This document shows positions 53,925 to 64,000 of a stretch of 64,000 bases of DNA, in pieces. The stretch is from Branchinecta lynchi (Eukaryota; Arthropoda; Branchiopoda; Anostraca; Branchinectidae). Position numbers and translations under genes: made by a program. The notes beneath the pieces were generated by a model, which saw nothing but the letters and a program-made list of their open reading frames with translations, searched no databases and had not been told where the DNA came from. How positions within the stretch are numbered: the first letter of the stretch is position 1; every line of letters begins with the position of its first letter. The stretch is from contig JAKZAP010000010.1 in NCBI GenBank assembly GCA_023053575.1, positions 17,978,628 through 18,042,627 of the forward strand, given 5' to 3'.

Positions 53925-54670
53925 AAACAAGACCAAATGTTTCGATGGGACCCCATAGTTTAATATTTGATCCAGACACTTCGGTCTTGCTTCACCATAT
54001 CTAGTCTTCGCCAGACTCCTTGAATATTTTTACTATTAAAATTTAGAAACTGATTAAGGCCAAATAGCTAATCATCTGAGAAAACCAAGTCCAGATATGG
54101 ATTCAGCATGTGTGTGTGTACCCCTATAAGTCAAATCTATTTTGACGAAAATGATCGCAACTTCCTGACAAATTTTCGGTTTCGGCCGAATTCTGGCGAA
54201 CTACTTGACCGGCAAAAAAATAAAGCTCAAAAGCGAATTCAGCATATCTCTTTACCCCTAAATCGAGCATCAACTTCATATAAAACTTTTAACTTCTAAA
54301 TAAAATGTTTGCTTTTAACAAATTTTCCGGTATTGTCCAGATTCTGGGCAAACTACTTGTCCGGGTAGACAATGATTTTCACATTAGTGTTGTCATCATC
54401 GTGTCCAGCATGTCTTCCTACCCCTTAATCTCCTTAGCTGTTTAAAAATATTTTATTTCCCCCTTAATTTGAACCCCCGCCCCTAAATGTAGGGCTACAG
54501 AGCCGATCTGTGAAATCGACCTTTCTTGACCCAAGGAATCCTTACACCAAGTTTCATCAAAATATATCATTCCCTTCGAGAGTTATCGGGCTGACAGACG
54601 GACTGACAGACGAACAACTTTTGCAATGTCATAGGTACCCCTCACTTACGTTTTGGGATATCAAAAACGA
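53925..54670 (+). repeat. Family H element, forward, both ends present
   Basis: Left tip ATGTTTCGATGGGACCCC, two to three units, then GAGAGTTATCGGGCTGACAG, a GACGGACTGACAGACG tract and right tip TTACGTTTTGGGATATC. Confidence 0.7.
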
Positions 54671-55012
54671 AAGAAAAAGCTTAACTATTTTCCAAATTCA
54701 AACTAAATAAACCGCTCTCGATTCCTCACCGAAAGCTTAAGGAATCGTCCCAGAAAATTATGCCGGACTCTTATCACGGTCGGGGTTTAAACTGGGGACG
54801 CCAAATCCCTCTCTACCCTTCATAACAACCCAATTAATCCTTTCTAACGCAGACCGCCAACCAAAAAAAGGGGGGGGGGTCTTGCAAATTTACTGAACTC
54901 GAATACCTACGAGAATGACAACTCCGTAAAGCATTCATCTTTGATCAATGTAACCGTTCGCTCCTTGTTCAAACACTTATTTATTCTACCCGAGTTCACA
55001 AAAGACATTGGC
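54671..55012. other. Unassigned sequence
   Basis: A G run at 54869-54878. No gene. Confidence 0.4.
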
Positions 55013-55565
55013 CAGTGGCGTGGCTAGATGCTGGAACGCCATTCAAGTGGGCGTTGTGGCAGATTTTTTGGGCGAACCGACAGGTATCTGAAGTCCTTGG
55101 GCAATCTCTAGGTCGAAAGAAGCTGGTATGCTGCATAGGTTCTTATTAATTGATTTGTCCAGAACATAGGCACATACAGTAAGTCCAGTCACCAGATTAT
55201 ACTGTTAAAAAAATCTTGGTCGCCAACTAATAAAACAAACAAGTCATAAAATCAAAGCACAACATCACTATCATTATTTTTGCTTGAGCAGTAGCGCCCT
55301 GTTATAAATTTAAACAAACTTCCGGGACACGCGGCAATTTAACGCAGGGGAGCCAGTCTCTGAACTCGCCAGCGCAAACCCTTTCTAGCCTGGGGTGGCT
55401 TCTCTAAGGGCTGAAATGCTGAGACGCTTTTGTATCTGAAAGTTTTAATGAGTGATTAATTGAGAAACTGACGGGTGGAGGGACTGTCGGGATTAGTGAC
55501 GGACTTTTTGGGCGAACCTGCCGATTCCCGAATTCCTTGGACAATCTCAACGTCGAAACAGTCTA
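55013..55565. repeat. hAT-like left tip and a 58-bp direct repeat
   Basis: CAGTGGCGTGGCTAGATGC at 55013 resembles a hAT terminus; no matching right end found. TTTTTTGGGCGAACC...TCTGAAGTCCTTGG-CAATCTC at 55064-55122 recurs, diverged, at 55502-55560. Confidence 0.5.
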
Positions 55566-56394
55566 GTAGGACAGCAGACGGAATGCTGAAATAAGACAAA
55601 AAAGCAAACGAAATGAATGGGCGAGCTCTCGGAAAAAGTAGGTAAATTGATAGATGTTTTCCAGGAAAAATTGCCAAAAAAGTATCTGCTGGCTTTTTTG
55701 TTTGTCGTCGGAATATCGAAAATTCAGCATGGACTTTTTTGGCGGTTTCTCGGCTCTTCCTGACAATGCTTGCTATGCATTACATTTCATGCATAACCTT
55801 TGTCTTGACAAAAGATAACATTCCAAGTGTTGTCTATTGCGGCTTGTCTGTTGAAACTGCGCATCCTTGTTTTGTCTTTTATGAAACTTCTCACAGCGTA
55901 CTTTCGGCTGATCCCGGGACGCCGTGAATCCCAAATTCACTTGATTAGCATAAAACCTCGTCTGTGAATAATTAGCAAATGACATATTTTGTAGGTTTGG
56001 ATTCTTACACAGTTAATCTATTTTGAATGTCATATTTATTTTTTATTGTCTACCTGTCTGATCGAAAGTAGCAAAGACGCTCGAAAGTTGTTGCTGTGTA
56101 GGACAGGAATGAGACGACCAAAATCTTGTTTGGTCTTGACAGTGAACAACAAAAGAAAGCGGATTTGTCTAAAGCCAAAGATGGTTATTAGATTAGGATT
56201 CAAAAGAGCAGGTTTGCACATAGCCTTCAATTAACGAAAAGTCTGTTCACGGCATTTCAGTTCAGTTTCTAATTTGTCCGCGTTGCCAAGCTAATTACTT
56301 TATTTTTTGCCAGTCCTACCATAAATACTTTATCTCATTCGGAGCGAATAAGGTAAATGGCGTAGGTGAATTTGCCTTCGGCGAGATCAGCTGT
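55566..56394. other. Unassigned sequence
   Basis: An open frame at 55739-55927 starts with a hydrophobic stretch but has no homologue, no splice context and no promoter I can point to. Not called. Confidence 0.4.
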
Positions 56395-56560
56395 TCCCTT
56401 GACCCGCTTCTATCTGACTATTGTAGTGGTTTGCAAACTATGTTCACATACCCCTCTGTAGCTCATTGGTAGCAGCGGCCTTGTAAGCCGAAGGTCGTGG
56501 GTTCGAAACCAGCCTGACGAGTACTTCTGCTTTGTAGTTCACTACTAAAAAAAAGATGTA
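56395..56560 (+). mobile_element. tRNA-derived SINE, copy 2
   Basis: TGTAGCTCATTGGTAGCAGC (A-box-like), anticodon arm GCGGC-CTTGTAA-GCCGA with TGT (Thr), and GTGGGTTCGAAACC (B-box). The acceptor stem does not pair, and the sequence is preceded by GTGGTTTGCAAACTATGTTC as in copy 3, so this is a SINE head, not a tRNA gene. Confidence 0.65.
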
Positions 56561-56749
56561 AATAAGGTCGAGAATGGATCCAGTAATGCTTTGATCGATT
56601 GTTGGATTGTCATTGGCTGGTCAGGTTTCTTTTCGTTGCTGATGTTGAAAAATAGTTCGAAGCGATTGGTATTCAAACGTTTTTTCTCCCATCCTTTCTT
56701 CAAACAAGATCTGAAATTGCTCAAGTTTTATTTAGTTTGGTTGTTGGAT

Positions 56750-57264
56750 TCAGTGCAAGTTCCTCTTCTTTGATGACTGTGGAGGTTGGTTCAACAAGGT
56801 ATTTAATCTCATTGATATGTGAATGCGTTTTTCTCCTCTCGCTTTGTCTAATAACAAGGTTTGAAATGTTGCTATGGATTCAGACAAGCCAATTTCCTCG
56901 ATTAGCTGTTCCCAGTCATTCTTCACTCTAGCTGAGAAGTAGCGTTTACGGAAACGTGCCGACGTAGGCCTGGGTTTTGTTTTCGTGTTTTGGTGGGACG
57001 ACAAAGGGTAGAGCTTAGGAGCTGGTTGGGAGGGGTCAGAATTAAATACCTCGTGAGTTTCAGGTCTAACCTAGCGATCTTTCGTCCCTTCTTGGCTGTC
57101 CCTTGGGGAGGAGTCAAGTAGTGACAAGTGACAGGTGGCCCCACCTTGGAGGATGAGCCAAGCTGGCCATAACTCAGACTCAATATTATACTATAGTCTA
57201 TTTCCGCACATTTCCAAATCGGTTGACATAACGTTTTTAGACTCGAGCTAGACCCTCTGATCAA
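56750..57264 (-). pseudogene. LINE reverse transcriptase C-terminal fragment
   Basis: Minus frame 57004-56750 has RFRKRYFSARVKNDWEQL followed by ESIATFQTLLDKA-like residues. The pattern R-FFS-RV-N-W-L ... S---F---LD is the usual C-terminal end of LINE RT proteins after the DNA-binding tail. The upstream 113-codon frame (57264-56923) overlaps in another frame, so the reading frame is shifted. Truncated relic. Confidence 0.6.
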
Positions 57265-58112
57265 AGTCGGATCAAAAAAGTCCTCCGTTATCTTTGTAGC
57301 CCTCTAAAATCACTACGAAATGAAAGTGCGTATCTTGGAATTTACCGACACCGACGAGCTGGCTACACACTCTTTTTCAACATTGAAAAGTATACTTGCT
57401 CTTAAGTAGAGTAAAATAAGACTAGGGAGTAGCGTCAAGCAGGGTTGCCACTCAGAAATATTTAGAGAGTGACTCTGGGCCCAAAACAGAGAGTGAATTG
57501 GGAGTGAAATTTATTTTTATGAAATGTTCACTTTCGGTCGGAATCGCATCCGTAAAAATTAAAAATCTGAATTTTACTTTCATGAAAAAAGCTTGAAATA
57601 GTCCCTTCTGGTCGGAATCCCTGCTGCAAAAATTACACATTTGGTCCTTTTCTGAAATAGAGTGATTTGTATGTCCTACGTAGGACAAGAGTGACAAAAA
57701 GAAAATAGAGTCAATTCACACTATCGTGCGACATGTGGAAACCCTGGCGTCAAGACCTATGCTTTCTTTGCTTTGCAAACAGGCCATACTCATAGCGCCG
57801 CCCACTACGCTTGCGGCATTTAAAATGAGACAAACTTCCTGGTTTAGAAATTCTAGTAAGCCTACAGTGTGGTCTGCACGCATCGAGGAAGCAAGGTAGC
57901 TTGTATATTTGTTTTGCTGTGTTCAGAGTATGAAGTTACTGAAGCCAGCGCTGGTGCACGACCGATTGAGTTCCAGTAGGGATGAAGGATGCTCACTATC
58001 GCTTGTGGTACTAGTGTCGCTGCTATTCGAGTGTGTGTCACTTTTCTCAAGTCATGGCGCTACTCCCTAGTATTTTGCTCTGCTCTTAAGTAAGTAATAA
58101 ATAATTTATTTT
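57265..58112. other. Unassigned sequence
   Basis: Contains a 14-bp palindrome GTCCTACGTAGGAC (57674-57687). No gene. Confidence 0.45.
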
Positions 58113-58375
58113 TCACCCGCCATTTTGGAAAGCGGAGTAGCCTATAGAAAATAAAAGAAATAAGTAAAAAACAAATTTAAAACACAGAATATAACACAAT
58201 TTTAAGCTTCGGCCAGGAGACAGGATAAAAGGTTATGCGCTTGTTGGATCTAGTTGTCGTTGATTTTCGGTAGAGATGAGGCGACTTTGGAAAAGGTAAT
58301 ACTTGCATCCTGAACTTGAACTTATCAGTTAGCGTGTGGGTGTGGCAGTATTTTGGAAGATGAAGCAGGTGCAAT
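58113..58375 (-). repeat. Diverged K repeat, interrupted by a hAT-like element
   Basis: CCCGCCATTTTGGAAAGCGG, GGCCAGGAGACAGGATAAA and TGAAGCAGGTGC match 14820-15060. The sequence stops at the insertion at 58376 and K is not clearly resumed after 59800. Confidence 0.6.
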
Positions 58376-59792
58376 CAGTGGCGTCCCGAGCCTCTCTTCA
58401 TGGGGGGGGGGCGCACCTGGTAAAATGACCGAATCCGTACCTGATTTTTACTGAGTTTATTAAAAAAAAAATTGTAAAAACACAGCTAGTTGAAACGTTG
58501 AGTATATCCAAACAATTCTAAAAAGAGAAAAATTGGCGCGTTTCACGCTTTTCCGCTTCTATGTTTTTTGTTCATGGCTACGCCGTCACTAGCCTTTTAC
58601 CTTTGGAAGACCTTTCCAGTTTTGCCAACAGGACTTGAATTAATCGCAAAAAACGGTGTTGCTGCATAGCGACAACGTCGCTAACGGCTTTGTCCATGAT
58701 TAGTTAAGGCGCCGACAGCGAAATTTTTTGAATCCGCCCTTTTCTGTTGGCATCATTTAACTACTTCCCATGAAAATTCTAGCTTTTAACATAGTTCAAG
58801 CCCCCCCCCCCCACAGAAAAAAAATTCCAAGCCTCGAACGCCAACTAAATGAGGCAACCTTTGTCCAACTAGCGAAGACGGCAAGACGCGCCGCAGGCTA
58901 AATTTTGTGGAAACACTGATGATAAAAGTGCCTTTCTGCGATCCCAAGATTATCTATATATTCAACCCAGAGTTGTCTGGCAACGAAAGGGGTTATCCAG
59001 GGTAAAAGGGATGCAAAGTACATTTGTTCGAAATCTACAGCAAACAAAAGTAGTCTAGATTCCACGTCAAGAGACGTGCTTATTCCTGAGTACTGCAATC
59101 CTCAGAAGTAAAAAAAATGAACAGCAACCAGTTGAAGCTACCGCAAATGATAACGAACGAGAGCTAAATAAATGCCACTTAAATTGCCGAACTCTGTAAC
59201 TGGGTTGAAGCAAGTAATGAATTCGTAGAATGCCGAAAAACTAACTAAAAAAATAAGGAACAGATCTGATTAATGACCGAATTATGAAATGGACTGACCG
59301 AATTCGGTAAAGAATGAGACCACATAAACAGGTTAAATCTCTGAATTTACGGAAGGATACGGACTGAACAAAAGTTGGATGAATTATAGAATTCGGTCAC
59401 GAATTAGAACCTAGTGATTTGATTAATGACCCAATTATGAAATGGACTGACCTTGGGCAACAGATACGGACTTGAGAAAAGTCCGGTGAAATACCGAATT
59501 CGCTAACGAATGAAACTAAATAAACAGGTTAAACTACCGGATTTACGAAGGGACAGACCGAATGCAAGTGAAATCGATGCGAAGTGAACAAAAGTTGGAT
59601 GAATTAGCAAATTCGACAAAGAAAGGGGAACCCAAAACCACGTTAAATCACCCAATTTCGAAACGCGGGGACAAACGATTTTATGAAATGGCATCGCGGC
59701 TTCGCCGCGATGCCCTTTTTGACCGAAAATTTGACTGAATGCCCACAACGTAGTGGCGGGCGCTGCCCCCCCCCCCCCCTCGGACGCCCCTG
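58376..59792. mobile_element. 1.4-kb hAT-like element (family N) with 8-bp target duplication
   Basis: Left end CAGTGGCGTCCCGAG, right end the complement of CAGGGGCGTCCGAGG. GGTGCAAT (58368-58375) and GGGGCAAT (59793-59800) match at 7 of 8. The internal sequence has repeated phrases (ATGACC-AATTATGAAATGGAC at about 59274 and 59427; GAACAAAAGTTGGATGAATT at about 59367 and 59586). No transposase frame, so non-autonomous. Confidence 0.8.
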
Positions 59793-59869
59793 GGGGCAAT
59801 ACTAATTAGATTGACCATCATCTTCTCATTGATATTCTACATTTGTAATTCGTGGTGATTGTGTTTGCA

Positions 59870-60400
59870 GAAACTGACAGAACTTCTGCGGCTCATCACC
59901 GTATCAAAAGCCTCAGTCTGTTTGACATGACTCACTTGGCATTCTACATAAATGGAGTGTTTGTCAACGTTATGTTAGCTTTCACTTATGACACCTTTCG
60001 GACTATTGCAGTACACTGTTGAGTTGCACTTCATTTCTGCATATTGGTAGCGAGTATCAAATTGACAGAAGCCTTGGTTTGGCAGGATTCATTTGACATT
60101 GTTAAATGTACTGGCAGGATTCATTTGACATTGTTAAATGTACTGGCAGGATTCATTTGACATTGTTAAATGTACTGTTTGTCATCGACTGTTTGAGCTT
60201 CCAGGGTTATGACCTTGTCGAAATCCACAGTCTGTTTGAAAGGATTCGCTTGGCATTGTACATACAGCATGTTCGATATCGTTGTATTGACTTTCGCTTG
60301 TTACACCTTTGGGATCTTGGCAACATGATGTTGACCTGCATCTTCATTCTGGCATATGGTTTGTTTGACATGTTCTTAATATTGGTTTGAGCTGTTGCTT
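59870..60400. repeat. Diverged direct duplication, about 175-bp unit
   Basis: 59890-60055 and 60195-60360 share TCAGTCTGTTTGACATGA / ACAGTCTGTTTGAAAGGA, CTTGGCATTCTACATA / CTTGGCATTGTACATA, TTGACTTTCGCTTGTTACACC and TCATT-TGGCATAT. No coding function seen. Confidence 0.6.
60081..60176. repeat. Three perfect copies of a 32-bp unit
   Basis: Unit starts GGCAGGATTCATTTGACATT and ends GTACT; copies at 60081, 60113 and 60145 with no difference among them, so recent. Confidence 0.9.
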
Positions 60401-60944
60401 TGTGTCGCTCTATCGTTCATGGAATGCTTGTAGCATATAGGCCACTGTTTAAATAAGGCCCAAACAGTCAGTGGGGTTAGTGTCGTGAATTACGGAATGG
60501 CAAAGGGGTAGTTCTTCTTTTCATGAAACTCTTTGTTTTATTTTGATAAAAAGATAAAGCAAAGCTTAAGAAACTCCGAGTAAATGAACTTCACATCTGT
60601 TTATAAAAATGGATAAAATGAAAGCAGGATCATCCCGGTTTTGTTGAACATAAGAACTATTATTACATAAGAAGGAATGTCTCGAACCAAATATGTTTTG
60701 AAGATTGAACTTACACAACGGACTGTATTGTGACAAACAAGCCAGGAATAGTAGGCTATTCACGTATAAACCAAGAATAATATTCTTGGATTATTGTCAA
60801 GGTAAAATTCCCCTTTATAAGTTCCATCTTCACCTGAATATTTAACAATCCCTTCATTTGGTTATTTTAATTATATGTATATCATATATATTTAATAATC
60901 CCGGGATAATGGGAGTGTGAACTGTTTTAACAAGTTTGCCTTGA
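60401..60944. other. Unassigned sequence
   Basis: AT-rich; no gene recognised. Confidence 0.4.
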
Positions 60945-61135
60945 GGACATCACTGTTCCTGTAACCCGTTCGAACTGGCGATTGTGATGGTTTGCAGAAC
61001 TATGTTTACAAGTCCGTGGGTGGCTTATGTGGTTAGAGCGTTGGCGGGGGACGCCGAAGGTTACGGGTTCGGATCCCGCTTGATGATCATTTTGTTTTTC
61101 AGTTCACTATTACTATATCTCAAACCGTTTTTGAG
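60945..61135 (+). mobile_element. tRNA-derived SINE, copy 3
   Basis: 5' flank GATGGTTTGCAGAACTATG shared with copy 2; GGCTTATGTGGTTAGAGCG (A-box-like); B-box region CGGGTTCGGATCCCG with a paired T stem; then CATTTTGTTTTTCAGTTCACTA as in copies 1 and 2. Confidence 0.65.
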
Positions 61136-61402
61136 TAGGCTAATCCTGTAAAATCTTAAACCGTTTGTGAGTAGGCTAATCCTGCTAATCAACATACCGA
61201 CGAAACGATTTAAGATATCATAGTTAATGAATGAGTGAATGGTTCAATTTACCCATTTAAATACAGAACTGTGACAAATGGAGTAGGCTATAACTAAGAA
61301 AAAAAAGGAATCTCACTGACCTAGGACAAATGCCCTACTTCAGAAATGCCTGGTAATCCAGCGACTGCAGAAACTTTTCGCTATGGATGCTCATGATATC
61401 TA

Positions 61403-61597
61403 GTGCGCGAGACGGAGCGAGAATGTGCTGAAGGCGGCAGAATTCTGCCGCTTCTCTTCCAAAGTCAACGTTTGCGTCCGCAAAGAGCGTGTGCGGAGCG
61501 AATACCCAGGCTAGAACCCCAGTACTACCGTACGGAGCGGTACCGTAATAGTTGTATCCCTAAATTTGTACATATTTTCAACAAAGAGGTTTAGTCA
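61403..61597 (+). pseudogene. LINE C-terminal fragment
   Basis: The frame ends RIPRLEPQYYRTERYRNS then CIPKFVHIFNKEV-stop, the same tail as at 26790-26882. It is probably the 3' end of one LINE directly upstream of the next. The rest of that element is not recognisable here. Confidence 0.45.
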
Positions 61598-61742
61598 TTC
61601 TTGTGTGTGTTTCACTTCTATGTTTTTGTGTTAGGCCATATTCAGTTTGAATTATTTATGTTGATATTATGACAGACATTATTGATTTGCCTTCATGTAT
61701 ATTGACGTATTCAACACGCCATTTGGCCCCAAGCCAAGATAG

Positions 61743-64000
61743 GTGTTGATAGGTGTTGATAACGGTGTTTCTAATAAGGTCCATGCTTTATCACATTTGC
61801 TAGCATCAGCCGACATTATGTGTCTACAAGAGCACCATTTGCTCGATCATTCGGCTGGAATTGTACATAATTTATCGTTAAATCATACATGTTTTTTTTG
61901 TCCCCGCGGTTCCCACTGGAGGTCGTCCTTCTGGAGGCATATGTATTTTTACCCGTCAGAATTTTGATGCTTCTTATTTTACTCATACGCAATATTTCAT
62001 CGCGATCAAGATTTTGAATTGTTTTCTTTTTACTTGCTACCTCCCAACTAATTACCATACTATTGATTCAGATTTCGAATTTAATTATGCATGTTCTGAG
62101 CTATCTAAGGCTGTGTTGAAAGTTCCGCCCAAGTCAGAATGGATCATTGTTGGGGATTTTAATTGTGACCTTACGGATGATCAAGATATCAGAGCATCTA
62201 TGTTGTTTTCTGCACTTCCTCAATACGCTCTAATTCATAAAAATTCAGACGCTACTTATATTCATAATTCAGGCGCGTCGTCCAATATTGACCATCTAGT
62301 TTCTTCGGATATTAATTTATGTCCAAGTATAGTTGGTGTTTGTGCTGATATCCCTATTAGTGATCATCTTTACCTGTCGTTTACTCTTGTTATTCCCATC
62401 CCCGTATTATCCATTACGAGTAATATAGTCCGTTCTAAAAAATGTACATGTTTGGATTGGGATAAAAAGAGAATTCAAATTTATCACGTTGAAACGGATA
62501 AAATGCTGTTAAAAATTGTCGACAAAAAAACATGTCTTGATCAAGTTGATATAGATATTTTTTATGCTGAATTGGTCCATTGTATGAAAGAAGGAGCGAA
62601 AAATGCTTTTAATAGTAGATCTTTTTACCCGGGAACACGAGTGTTTGCATGGAAATTTAATGAGTTATTAAAAGATGCAAACACGAAAGCCTCTTGTGCG
62701 TTTCGTCTGTGGCGTTCAGCGGGAAGCCCAAGGTTTGGTCCTTTTTTTGATGGTATGAAAGCTTCTAAATCGCTGTTCCGCAAGGAATTAAGATTTCACA
62801 ATGATTTTATTCGGGATGAAATTGGATATCGTATTTCTGAAGATGAAGATGAGCTGTGGAAATTTGTGAGAAATAAGTCACATAGAAAGCACCCGCATGA
62901 TAAAAGTAGTCTTGGGGCTGATAATTGAATTGCTCATTTTAATGGTACTTTTTCTAGAATTGATGAGACGATACATTGTAAACTTGATTCTGAATTTGAA
63001 GAAGAATTGTCTAAGCATGTAATATCGGATATTAAAATTGAAGTAGATGATGTAAAAGAAGCTATAAGAAAACTGAAAAGCAAAAAATCTTTAGATTGTG
63101 ATGGTTTACATGCTAATCATCTAAAATGGGCTTCACACAATACTATTATTATGATTGCATCCCTGTTTACTTTTATACTTAAGTCAGGTTTGGTTCCGTC
63201 GAGTTTTTTAAAATCCACAACTACCCCCCTATTAAAGAAAGGAGGTAACCCAAATGATTGTAAATCTTTCCGTCCAATAACTACTTCTTGTCAAATGAGT
63301 AAACTTTTTGAGCTAACACTCCTCCCGTATTTTGGTAGTTCTAATCAAGGTCTGAATCAAATTGGTTTCAGGAAAGGGTTGAATATTGATGTAGCTCACA
63401 CTCTTCTGTCTCGTATTTTGAGTTCTTGTAGTTATAGTAATAGAATATATGTATTAGCCCTAGACATTGCTTCAGCATACGATAGTATCATCCACGCTTG
63501 GGCCCTTAGATCTTTGTTGAAGAATGGTGTACCAGTGAGGATAGTACTCATGTTGCGTCGGTGGTTTGGGGCTTCTCGAATTAGAGTTCTTTGGAAGGGT
63601 TCTTTCACTGATTTTGATGTTGTTCTAAACTGGGGTCTTGGTCAGGGTGGGATTCTTTCTCCAGTGATTTTCAATATAACTATCGCTGCATGTCTTGATG
63701 GTGTACAGTCTTCTTTTATTTATGGTAAAGGTATCCTAGCTTCTCTTATAGCGTATGCTGACGACATACTCCTTATTAGCCGTTCTCTATCGGGCCTTCA
63801 GAATAATGTAAATTATCTAGTTAAGTCTTTTAATGAATATGGCCTGATTTTTCGACCTGAAAAATGCCAGTTTATGGTTTTTGGTCCAAAACCCCTTGAA
63901 CAAATTTCTCTTTCAGTATCTGTCCGTATAAGTAATTCAATCCTAAAACCATGTGAGTCTTTGAGATATCTGGGAATCCCTTATGGCCCGACTTTGACAT
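61743..64000 (+). pseudogene. Non-LTR retrotransposon, endonuclease and reverse transcriptase, cut by window edge
   Basis: One polyprotein frame with two lesions. The AP-type endonuclease part has LASADIMCLQEHHL (61800 on), GDFNCDLTDD (about 62150), SSNIDHLVSSD and PISDHL (about 62350). RT follows: KKSLDCDGLHANHLKW, SFRPITTSCQMSKLFE, motif A LALDIASAYDSI, then GLGQGGILSP and the catalytic AYADDILL (about 63750). Lesions: a frame slip near the 8-T run at about 61890-61900, and a TGA at 62926-62928. From 62929 the frame is open to 64000. No ORF1 is visible; the start may be truncated, and AGGTGTTGAT is duplicated at 61741-61760. EN-RT order fits the APE-type LINE group; clade not assigned. Only two defects, so a young copy. 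Confidence 0.9.

Noticed and set aside
55739..55927. Possible secreted peptide (hydrophobic N-terminus)
   Set aside because: No cleavage-site context, homologue or splice signal; could be chance in AT-rich DNA.
56459..56532. Possible tRNA-Thr gene (TGT anticodon)
   Set aside because: Acceptor stem does not pair and the sequence is part of a SINE with copies at 30165 and 60945.
60106..60390. 94-codon frame with hydrophobic C-terminus
   Set aside because: Starts inside the 32-bp tandem repeat and continues through a decayed duplication; no homologue.

Overview
The window is nuclear DNA of an invertebrate animal, most likely an arthropod. It has spliced exons with GT/AG borders, very little coding sequence and a dense mosaic of transposable elements. 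The only conserved host gene I recognise is RAPTOR (RPTOR), the scaffold subunit of mTOR complex 1, on the + strand. Five consecutive HEAT-region exons join in phase: 15927-16184, 25217-25360, 33313-33430, 45400-45600 and 47573-47721. The four introns (about 9.0, 8.0, 12.0 and 2.0 kb) are almost entirely repeats. The arthropod hint is a short (TTAGG)n tract at 29426-29445; the species cannot be named from this sequence.

Layout. 1-5576 repeats 15673-21250 with only ten single-base homopolymer differences. It ends at a 100-N gap (5577-5676), so it looks like a redundant contig end; its RAPTOR exon carries a one-base frameshift. 5677-15672 holds family H arrays, a long-TIR foldback element, a 5'-truncated LINE, a family C element and an inverted copy of a repeat from the duplicated block. 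16185-25216 (intron) holds TTAA-flanked MITEs, a hAT-type MITE with target duplication and a family C element containing a tRNA-like segment. 25361-33312 holds a hAT transposase relic, LINE 3' ends, a tRNA-derived SINE and a mariner-type MITE. 33431-45399 holds family C and H arrays, a 24-bp minisatellite open in both directions, and two copies of a Penelope-like non-autonomous element (family D). 47722-64000 holds more of the same families, a 1.4-kb hAT-like element nested in another repeat, and a nearly intact non-LTR retrotransposon (endonuclease plus reverse transcriptase) running off the right edge.

The most interesting signal is a set of hammerhead-ribozyme-like motifs in two unrelated-looking repeat families, D and E. 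Each has the CUGANGA core, a well-paired stem II, GAAA, a minimal stem III and a 4-bp stem I closing on both sides. Family D also has long inverted termini, a 32-35-bp tail on one side only and target duplications of about 11-14 bp, which together recall Penelope-like retroelements. Family E often occurs as head-to-head pairs.

Repeat families are labelled A, B, C, D, E, F, G, H, J, K, L and N in the entries so that copies can be compared. Most boundaries were read by eye and may be off by a few bases.
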